Notes under the pieces: generated by a model
Database searches by the model: none
What the model was told of the DNA's origin: nothing
What the model saw: only the letters and a program-made list of their open reading frames with translations
Shown: positions 1 through 4,908 of the stretch, piece by piece
Numbering within the stretch: the stretch's first letter is position 1
Layout of the letters: each line of letters opens with the position of its first letter
Made by a program: the position numbers and the translations under genes
Source: Methanosarcinales archaeon
GTDB lineage: Archaea; Halobacteriota; Methanosarcinia; Methanosarcinales; Methanogasteraceae
Assembly: GCA_030609345.1 (NCBI GenBank)
Contig: JAUWCK010000100.1
Span: 1-5,098 of the forward strand
Reading direction: 5' to 3'
Length of the DNA: 5,098 nt

Positions 1-30
1 CTTCATGAACTTATACATCTTTTCACTCAA
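1..30 (-). CDS. Possible N-terminus of a gene running off the left edge
   Basis: On the minus strand a TTG at 30-28 opens a frame reading MSEKMYKFMK, which continues out of the window. A Shine-Dalgarno-like AGAGGT lies at 42-37, six bases upstream of the TTG. A TTG start is also used by the aminotransferase gene next door. An ATG at 18-16 in the same frame is an alternative start, but it lies farther from the ribosome binding site. Only ten codons are visible, so neither product nor family can be named. The case rests on the ribosome binding site, its spacing, same-strand orientation and the lack of any other gene at this end. It may be chance. Confidence 0.33.
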   Translation of the reverse strand, partial: MSEKMYKFMK

Positions 31-124
31 ACAAATACCTCTTTATCCCATGCTCATTGCAAAAGTACATTCGTAGCATTTACATCAGTATCTGGTACTA
101 ACCCCTACTTAAAGTTTGTTTGAG
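26..124. repeat. Long-range 10-bp inverted repeat flanking a 79-base AT-rich spacer
   Basis: CTCAAACAAA at 26-35 is perfectly complementary to TTTGTTTGAG at 115-124; one extra G-U pair is possible inside (36 with 114). The left arm overlaps the TTG start proposed for the edge gene, so in a minus-strand transcript beginning near 124 the right arm could pair over that start. A weak TATA-like ATTTAAC at 151-145 would place transcription initiation around 122. The repeat is seen directly; a regulatory role is inference. Confidence 0.4.
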
Positions 125-198
125 ATGGCTATAGTTGCAATCCAGTTAAATGTAGAATAACGCAATCTCCATAGATTCCAATGGGTTTCACACTACGT

Positions 199-229
199 CC
201 ATAAAACACGCGTACATGCTCGAGTACGC
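199..229 (-). terminator. Hairpin with short T-rich tail after the aminotransferase gene
   Basis: GCGTAC at 210-215 pairs with GTACGC at 224-229 around an 8-base loop. On the minus strand this hairpin is followed directly by GTGTTTTAT (209-201). It begins 33 bases past the aminotransferase stop codon. The geometry suits a transcription end, but the stem is only 6 bp and the T-tract is short. Archaeal termination depends mainly on oligo-T, so support is moderate to weak. Confidence 0.35.
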
Positions 230-261
230 TCAAACACGCACACACATCACCCGCGCGTAAG

Positions 262-1368
262 TTACATAAGAAGGTCGCGCATCCTCTCAAGAGCACGCAT
301 GATGTCTGATTCGCTCGTCGCGTACGATATCCGGATGTGTTCTCTGGCTTGCTTGCCGAATGCGGATCCAGGCACCGTGATCACGCCCTTGCTCGCAAGT
401 TCCGATGCGACACGATCACCATCACCGACGCGCGGGAAAGCATAGAACGCGCCAGCAGGGGTCGGGCACTCGATACCCATCTCACGAAGTCCTTTCAGCA
501 AGAGGTCCCGCCTCGCTCTGAATCTCTTTCGCATATCCTCCACACAGTCCTGTGAACCTGTGATTGCCGCAAGCGCTGCTGCTTGTGCGACTGAGTTCGC
601 ACACGCCTGCACATACTGGTGTACCTTGTGAAACTGCTCGATGTATTCGGGTCTCGCTGCAAGGTACCCGAGACGCCAGCCGGTCATGGAGTACGTCTTT
701 GATGCAGCGTTCACTGTAACTGCATTGTCCGTGAACTCCGCAGGACTTGCGTGCTCGCCTTCGTAGATGAAGAACTCATAGACCTCGTCAGATAGAATCG
801 TGAAATCGTAATCCTCGGCTAGTTCGGAAAGTGCCTGTATCTCCTTTCGCGACTGGACGGATCCGCACGGGTTTGACGGCGAGTTCACAATGAGAACCTT
901 CGTATTTCGGGTGATGTGTTCAGCCACCACATCAGGATCGAGGACGAGATCAACGAGCGGAACGCCGATCACCCTGCCGCCTGCGATGTGTGAAAGCGCG
1001 CTGTACGAGACGAAACCCGGATCAGGGATTAAAACATCATCTCCCGGCTCAACCAGCGCCTGCATGGCTATGTGTAGCGCCTCGCTTGCGCCAGAGGTTA
1101 CCATGACCTCATCGGGACTCACAGAGATGTTGTTGTCACGCAGGAACTTTTCAGATAGCGCGTTTCTAAGTTCCGGGATGCCTGCGCCCGGCGTGTATTT
1201 GGTATAACCGCTCCTGATTGCGTCCATCGCAGCATCGCAGATATGGCCCGGTGTCGGGAAGTCCGGCTCTCCGAGTCCGAGATTGATGCTGTCTGTGCCT
1301 GCTGCCTCGAACATCTTCCGGATGCCAGAGATGTCGATCTCTGAAACCCGGTCTGTAAATGATCTCAA
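262..1368 (-). CDS. Class I/II PLP-dependent aminotransferase (aspartate aminotransferase-like)
   Basis: The product, 368 residues, belongs to the fold-type I aminotransferases and should move an amino group between an amino acid and a 2-oxo acid in the cytoplasm through pyridoxal phosphate. Landmarks are all present: GEPDFPTP (33-40) near the substrate pocket, TSGASEAL (91-98) in the phosphate-binding loop, NSPSNPCG (162-169) with Asn166, SDEVY (193-197) with Asp194 for the pyridine nitrogen, the Schiff-base Lys224 in SKTYSMTGWRLGY, and Arg347 in HIRISYA for the substrate carboxylate. NPCG replaces the commoner NPTG. Length is normal and nothing is broken. The start is TTG: an AGGTG ribosome binding site sits seven bases upstream, the next in-frame Met is residue 19, and a stop precedes at 1416-1414. 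Substrate is unresolved; aspartate, aromatic or alanine/valine specificities all occur in this group. It stands alone, 308 bases from its upstream neighbour. Confidence 0.93.
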   Translation of the reverse strand: MRSFTDRVSEIDISGIRKMFEAAGTDSINLGLGEPDFPTPGHICDAAMDAIRSGYTKYTPGAGIPELRNALSEKFLRDNNISVSPDEVMVTSGASEALHIAMQALVEPGDDVLIPDPGFVSYSALSHIAGGRVIGVPLVDLVLDPDVVAEHITRNTKVLIVNSPSNPCGSVQSRKEIQALSELAEDYDFTILSDEVYEFFIYEGEHASPAEFTDNAVTVNAASKTYSMTGWRLGYLAARPEYIEQFHKVHQYVQACANSVAQAAALAAITGSQDCVEDMRKRFRARRDLLLKGLREMGIECPTPAGAFYAFPRVGDGDRVASELASKGVITVPGSAFGKQAREHIRISYATSESDIMRALERMRDLLM

Positions 1369-1375
1369 TTGTTTA

Positions 1376-1411
1376 CACCTCTCCTCTTCGGTTTCTGATA
1401 GCTGTTTTATA
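1376..1411 (-). promoter_or_regulatory. Promoter and ribosome binding site of the aminotransferase gene
   Basis: On the minus strand TATAAAA occupies 1411-1405, and a purine-rich stretch GAGGAGAGGTG lies at 1386-1376. AGGTG (1380-1376) is followed by seven bases and the TTG start, a normal spacing, which is why the TTG is accepted. With the usual 25-base TATA-to-start distance, transcription would begin near 1383, giving a leader of only about 15 bases that barely holds the ribosome binding site. Confidence 0.55.
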
Positions 1412-1441
1412 CTCTACCGTCTCGGCAACTTAATCTTGAGG

Positions 1442-1658
1442 CATTCGTGGGAACATGCTCGGGTATCCTGTAGTAGGAACCACAAGATTGCACAGTCTGC
1501 GGCGCAGCGGCGCAGCCATCTCCACAAGATTTCTGTGTTAATCTTGTGTAATCTCGTGGTTTTATATGCGGACATCCGCACCTATTGAGTAAGTACATTC
1601 GTGGTTCCATTGTGCTGATTTCAACACGAATTGTACGGATAAACGAATGGCACGAATT
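1442..1658. repeat. Mosaic of nested inverted and direct short repeats in the 308-base gap
   Basis: The gap between the oxidoreductase and aminotransferase genes has no convincing gene but many related short motifs. GGAACCAC (1476-1483) matches inverted GTGGTTCC (1601-1608). AACCACAAGATT (1478-1489) pairs 11 of 12 with AATCTCGTGGTT (1550-1561). CACAAGATT (1523-1531) pairs perfectly with AATCTTGTG (1540-1548) around 8 bases. CATTCGTGG occurs at 1442-1450 and 1596-1604, CACGAATT at 1625-1632 and 1651-1658, and CGGCGCAG is tandemly doubled at 1500-1515. AATCTTGTGT and AATCTCGTGG stand head to tail at 1540-1559. The motifs look like degenerate copies of one unit in both orientations. This may be a decayed intergenic repeat element or a structured 3' region; no transposase or target duplication is visible. 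Confidence 0.55.
1561..1580 (-). promoter_or_regulatory. 14-bp dyad abutting a TATA-like box, no gene directly downstream
   Basis: TGCGGA (1567-1572) and TCCGCA (1575-1580) form a perfect 6-bp dyad with a 2-base centre. On the minus strand it runs straight into ATATAAAA (1568-1561 region), a good archaeal TATA-like sequence. Transcription would start near 1538, in the repeat mosaic, and the next gene start is 170 bases further. It could be a distal aminotransferase promoter, a small-RNA promoter or chance AT-rich sequence. Confidence 0.3.
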
Positions 1659-1676
1659 CATAGTATAGTTCCATAA

Positions 1677-3074
1677 TTATTTTGTTGAGACACTACCTGC
1701 CCGCAGAACTCCTTTTCCAACAAGCACCCCGGTTGCTGCGGCATTTACGATGTCTCTTGAAAGCCCGGCGCCATCGCCTGCGGCAAAGAGATTTCTGACA
1801 CTGGTCTCCATATTCCGGTCAACATCGACCTCCATCGCATAGAACTTGATCTCTGGCGCGTACAGAAGCGTTGAATCGGATGCAACCCCTGGTATGATCT
1901 CGTTTAGTACCTCAAGCCCTTCGATGATATCCATCACGATCCTGTGAGGAAGCGCCATCGAGATATCGCCGGGCGTCACGTCCTTGAGCGTGTTTACTAC
2001 CTGATTTCGTGAAATCCTATCCTCTGTTGATCTCCTGCCCCTCCGAAGATCGCCCATGCGCTGGAGTACCGGCTTTCCGCCTCCGATGGTGGTTGCAAGT
2101 TTCGAGATCGAGATGCCGTATCTTGTCGTGTTCTCGATTGGGTGTGTGAGACTGATCCTGACAAGGAATGCGAAATTCGTATTTTCAGATTGCTCGTTCT
2201 TCATAGAGTGCCCGTTCGTGGCTATGAATCCGGGATATTCCTCTTTGACGACAAAACCATTTGCGTTTGTACAGAATGTCCTTACAAAGTCGTCATACCG
2301 CTTGGTATGGATGTGGAACTTTGGATCGCGGTTGATGCGTGTGACCGGATCCATGATGATCGCGGGCACCTCAACACGCACACCGACATCGATGCTTCCG
2401 TAACTGGCAGCGATTCCGTGCTTATCAACCATCTCATCCACCCAGTTTGCACCGATTCTACCGGGTGCTGCGATCACACATCCTGCTGTGATAGTCCTGC
2501 CGTCACCGAGAACGACCCCATTACACTCGTTATCGCTGATGATAAGGTCAGAGACATCGGTATTCAACAGAAACTCGATCCCCCGTTCTACAAGACTCTC
2601 CTTGAAGTTTCTTATGACGATCGGAGCATTGTCTGATCCAATGTGTCGCTGCGGTATATTGATGAATCGCGCCCCAACCGATGCAGCACGTCGCTTCAGC
2701 CGCTCCACAACTACCCCATTCGGATCGCTGATTTCATCGGGCGCTCCATATTTGAGAAAAACCTCATCCACATGACGGACGACCTCCCATGCCTCTTCCT
2801 TGCTGCCGGTCAGTATGGCGAGATCCCCGCCGATATCAGGACGCAGATTCAGCGTGCCGTCAGAGAACGTTCCCGCGCCGCCGACTCCGGACATGATGGC
2901 ACATGGCGTGCAGTGCACGCACACGCTGCTTCGTTTCATCGGACAAGCGCGCTTATCGATATCCTGCCCGCGATCGATCACCAGCACACGAAGATCAGAA
3001 TCTGCCAGTTCGTCTGCTGCGAACATGCCAGCGGGACCTGCGCCGATGATCACTACGTCATAGTCATTGGTCAT
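1677..3074 (-). CDS. FAD-dependent oxidoreductase, COG2509-type, with N-terminal Cys motif
   Basis: The product has 465 residues and is a two-dinucleotide-fold flavoprotein. The N-terminus DYDVVIIGAGPAG carries the GxGxxG FAD loop (residues 11-16), with acidic Asp34 ending the second strand. A Cys cluster follows: Cys44-Pro, then Cys52-x2-Cys55-x2-Cys58, running into GVGGAGTFSDGTLNL (63-77). APGRIG (203-208), APEIKFYAMEV (406-416) and the FAD-closing AAGDGAG (431-437) complete the family pattern. This arrangement matches a widespread family annotated only as FAD-dependent dehydrogenase; its substrate is unknown to me. The cytoplasm is the likely location, as no signal or membrane segment is seen. 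The ATG at 3074 is chosen because the Rossmann strand begins three residues later and a TATA box lies about 26 bases upstream; the frame stays open to an ATG at 3251, but those 59 residues look non-coding. There is no clear Shine-Dalgarno site, consistent with a leaderless message. Confidence 0.88.
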   Translation of the reverse strand: MTNDYDVVIIGAGPAGMFAADELADSDLRVLVIDRGQDIDKRACPMKRSSVCVHCTPCAIMSGVGGAGTFSDGTLNLRPDIGGDLAILTGSKEEAWEVVRHVDEVFLKYGAPDEISDPNGVVVERLKRRAASVGARFINIPQRHIGSDNAPIVIRNFKESLVERGIEFLLNTDVSDLIISDNECNGVVLGDGRTITAGCVIAAPGRIGANWVDEMVDKHGIAASYGSIDVGVRVEVPAIIMDPVTRINRDPKFHIHTKRYDDFVRTFCTNANGFVVKEEYPGFIATNGHSMKNEQSENTNFAFLVRISLTHPIENTTRYGISISKLATTIGGGKPVLQRMGDLRRGRRSTEDRISRNQVVNTLKDVTPGDISMALPHRIVMDIIEGLEVLNEIIPGVASDSTLLYAPEIKFYAMEVDVDRNMETSVRNLFAAGDGAGLSRDIVNAAATGVLVGKGVLRAGSVSTK

Positions 3075-3094
3075 CACATCTTGTATGGCAGGAG

Positions 3095-3104
3095 GATATA
3101 TATC
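3095..3104 (-). promoter_or_regulatory. TATA box of the oxidoreductase gene, implying a leaderless mRNA
   Basis: The minus strand reads GATATATATC at 3104-3095, centred about 26 bases upstream of the A of the ATG at 3074. In archaea this distance puts the transcription start on or next to the start codon. No Shine-Dalgarno sequence lies between, which agrees with leaderless initiation. This element also argues against the longer 524-residue reading. Confidence 0.55.
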
Positions 3105-3197
3105 TGTAATGGTGAGGTGTGGCGAGGTTGACCCGGGCGCTGGTGCATCACGTACTCGACTTGTGTCTTGCAGCGGGGCGCAACGCCTGCCATAGGA

Positions 3198-3231
3198 ACA
3201 AAAAATAAAAACAAGAGCGAAGGGCGCGCTC
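3198..3231 (-). terminator. Hairpin plus T-tract terminator after the ATPase gene
   Basis: On the minus strand GAGCG (3231-3227) and CGCTC (3219-3215) form a GC-rich 5-bp stem with a 7-base loop. TTGTTTTTATTTTTTG follows at once (3214-3199). The hairpin lies 69 bases beyond the ATPase stop codon and about 95 bases ahead of the oxidoreductase promoter, where a terminator would be expected. Oligo-T alone can terminate archaeal RNA polymerase; the hairpin makes it resemble a bacterial intrinsic terminator. Confidence 0.6.
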
Positions 3232-3299
3232 CCCTCGTCCCGGATTACCATACACTATATTTAATATCCCATAGTTTCTAATATCCACCCCATAAAATG

Positions 3300-4706
3300 T
3301 CAGGCGACGATTTTCCAGATCTCCTCGGGCGTCAGCAGGATAAAGTTATGAGCCTTGGCATAATCAAGCGCCTTTCGAGTAAAACCCGATTTTGAGACGA
3401 CCATAAATCGTTCCACCCTCGTACCATTGTTCCATCTTATATATTTTGACTTATCCTGCAAACCCTCGAGAACGCCCACCCCGGTCTCATGATTCTGCCA
3501 TTTGCATTCACAGAAGACGATCTCATCAGTGTTCTCATTCAATGCCACGATATCTATCTCCATATCCTTGTGCCACCACCTTCCAATGCGGGTAAACGAC
3601 CCTCCTCCTGAAAAGATGTCGAGATGCGGGAAGATGTCTATCATGATTCTTTCAAATTTTTTCCCGAGATAAGCAGGGAATTCTTTCCGTATCCTTCCCG
3701 AGACTGCGGTTGAATTACCCCTCTCGAGTTCGGACAGATTGGTATATACGAACCTGAACCAGAAATCAAAAAAATTATCCTTTATAGAATATTTAGCGCC
3801 ATACGCTTTTAATTTTCGCTTAAACCCATCGGTTACGGGCAGGTTCTTCTCAACTACTCCAAGCCTTTGAAGTATATAAAGGTATTTTGATAAAAGACTT
3901 TTATCCAAGGCGGTCTTGCTGGATATCTCATTAAAAGCGGTCAATCCTCCTGCAATGGAAGACAATATCGACATGTAATTCGAAGGGTCTCGTAGCTCTT
4001 CTCGGAGGAGTATCTCCACTTCTTCGTATAGAAATTCGCCTTTTGACAGGATCTTTCCTTCAATATTTTCCCATACGGCAATATCACTATCAAACTGCAT
4101 CAGGTATCCCGGTATGGTATCTATTACTGAATACACTGTCAGAATATCTTCAAAAGAATAGGATGGAAAGAATTCTTTTAGATGGACGATATCAAGCCTG
4201 TCCACCATCCACTGCCCCGTACGTCTACCGTACAGGGGGCTGTCGTAGTCCAGCGTATATTTTTCCATCATACTGACCGATGATCCGCAGAATATGAGCA
4301 TTATTTTAGTATCATTAAATAAATTATCCCATTTATCCTGCAGGATAGACAGCATCTCGGGAAATTTCACAGCAATGAGAGGAAATTCGTCAATCACCAG
4401 AACAAGCCTGTCAGATGCTTTCTCTGCAAGATATTCAAAGCAATCGTCCCAGCTTGATAGAGGCGAGCGGGCAAGCGAGATGTCTTCGAAATGTTCCATT
4501 AACATTAGGTTGAATCTGCGTAATGTGTCTGTTTTTGACTCGGCTCTGCCAAGAAAATACAATGTTGGTCTGCGCAGAGAGAACTTGTTTATAAGCTCAG
4601 TCTTCCCGATTCTTCTGCGACCGTATAGGATTATGAACTCGGCTTTGTCTGAGTCGTATTTTCTCTGCAGGAATGTTAGTTCTTGTGTTCTGTTGATGAA
4701 ATTCAT
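3300..4706 (-). CDS. Archaeal AAA/STAND-like ATPase with C-terminal PD-(D/E)XK-like domain (ATPase_2-DUF234)
   Basis: The 468-residue product is a P-loop ATPase of the type common and often multi-copy in archaeal genomes. The N-terminal NTPase opens with FINRTQELTFL and has Walker A GRRRIGKT (29-36), Walker B LVLVIDEF (101-108, Asp106-Glu107), a sensor-1-like IMLIFCGSS (135-143) and the family signature LYGRRTGQW (158-166). Residues about 243-300 look like a winged helix (LTAFNEISSKTALDKSLLSKYLYILQRLGVV region). The C-terminal part fits DUF234, a restriction-endonuclease-like fold: Glu352, Asp385 in MEIDIVALN, and Glu400-x-Lys402 in CECKW. DNA binding or cleavage powered by ATP is inference; cellular role is unknown. 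The ATG at 4706 begins the domain; an upstream 50-codon extension overlaps the promoter and is rejected. Base composition is AT-richer than the flanking genes, suggesting separate ancestry. Confidence 0.9.
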   Translation of the reverse strand: MNFINRTQELTFLQRKYDSDKAEFIILYGRRRIGKTELINKFSLRRPTLYFLGRAESKTDTLRRFNLMLMEHFEDISLARSPLSSWDDCFEYLAEKASDRLVLVIDEFPLIAVKFPEMLSILQDKWDNLFNDTKIMLIFCGSSVSMMEKYTLDYDSPLYGRRTGQWMVDRLDIVHLKEFFPSYSFEDILTVYSVIDTIPGYLMQFDSDIAVWENIEGKILSKGEFLYEEVEILLREELRDPSNYMSILSSIAGGLTAFNEISSKTALDKSLLSKYLYILQRLGVVEKNLPVTDGFKRKLKAYGAKYSIKDNFFDFWFRFVYTNLSELERGNSTAVSGRIRKEFPAYLGKKFERIMIDIFPHLDIFSGGGSFTRIGRWWHKDMEIDIVALNENTDEIVFCECKWQNHETGVGVLEGLQDKSKYIRWNNGTRVERFMVVSKSGFTRKALDYAKAHNFILLTPEEIWKIVA

Positions 4707-4709
4707 TAT

Positions 4710-4740
4710 GAGTATATACTCGTAATTCAACAATATAAAT
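4710..4740 (-). promoter_or_regulatory. ATPase promoter: TATA box plus 12-bp palindrome at the predicted start site
   Basis: The minus strand has TTTATATT at 4739-4732, preceded by an A-rich GTAAAA that suits a TFB recognition element. Its centre is about 30 bases from the ATG, predicting transcription from about 4710-4706 and almost no leader; no Shine-Dalgarno site is present. A perfect palindrome, GAGTATATACTC, covers 4710-4721, between the TATA box and the start codon and over the predicted start site. A repressor bound there would block initiation; that function is inferred, the palindrome is seen. Confidence 0.6.
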
Positions 4741-4800
4741 TTTACGGCAATCCCACTCGAACATGCTTCAAAATAACCGATGTGGGTAACTGACAGAATC

Positions 4801-4829
4801 GAGTGTGGTCGATGTGTCCTACCACACTC
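4801..4829. repeat. 9-bp perfect hairpin between the surface-protein and ATPase genes
   Basis: GAGTGTGGT (4801-4809) and ACCACACTC (4821-4829) are exact inverted copies around an 11-base loop. It lies 80 bases past the stop codon of the surface-protein gene and 60 bases upstream of the ATPase TATA box. There is no adjacent T-tract, so a simple intrinsic terminator is unlikely; a 3' stabilising stem or a protein-binding site is possible. Confidence 0.55.
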
Positions 4830-4847
4830 TGCACTGATCGCCTCGGA

Positions 4848-4867
4848 TGTGGACACACCTGTCCACA
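4848..4867. repeat. 8-bp perfect hairpin with 4-base loop downstream of the surface-protein gene
   Basis: TGTGGACA (4848-4855) and TGTCCACA (4860-4867) pair perfectly around CACC (GGTG on the minus strand). It begins 41 bases after the surface-protein stop codon, so a minus-strand transcript would carry it in the 3' untranslated region. Part of one arm, GGACACA at 4851-4857, is also complementary to TGTGTCC at 4813-4819 in the loop of the neighbouring hairpin, so the two folds may compete. Confidence 0.55.
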
Positions 4868-4908
4868 GCGGAGCGTGATGCAGGCGAGCCGACAGTCTCG
4901 TCCCACCC

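Noticed and set aside
230..262. CA-rich stretch near the aminotransferase stop codon
   Set aside because: It is a short low-complexity run without regular units or partners, so it is not treated as a repeat element.
63..1602. Exact 12-base direct repeat AAGTACATTCGT at 63-74 and 1591-1602
   Set aside because: About one 12-base repeat is expected by chance in 5 kb, and the flanks do not match. It would matter only if the genome held many more copies.
1407..1661. 84-codon minus-strand frame in the gap between the oxidoreductase and aminotransferase genes
   Set aside because: It runs through the repeat mosaic, is rich in Cys, Arg and Ser without any motif, has no ribosome binding site, and overlaps the aminotransferase TATA box. 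It is best explained as an accidental open frame.
2056..3131. Several plus-strand open frames of 87-164 codons antisense to the oxidoreductase gene
   Set aside because: They mirror a well-supported gene, lack recognisable domains, and arise from its codon bias; the same holds for plus-strand frames opposite the aminotransferase and ATPase genes.
3075..3251. 59-residue N-terminal extension of the oxidoreductase up to an ATG at 3251
   Set aside because: The extension would translate through the T-tract terminator and the TATA box, has no signal-peptide or domain pattern, and the FAD fold begins right after the ATG at 3074.
3252..3287. TATA-like ATATTAAATATAG and a doubled GGATATTA on the minus strand just after the ATPase stop codon
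   Set aside because: A transcript from it would meet the hairpin/T-tract terminator within a few bases, and the oxidoreductase gene has a better-placed TATA box. AT-rich 3' flank is the simpler reading.
4707..4856. 50-residue N-terminal extension of the ATPase up to an ATG at 4856
   Set aside because: It crosses a 9-bp hairpin, the TATA box and the palindrome, and the family-typical N-terminus begins at the ATG at 4706.
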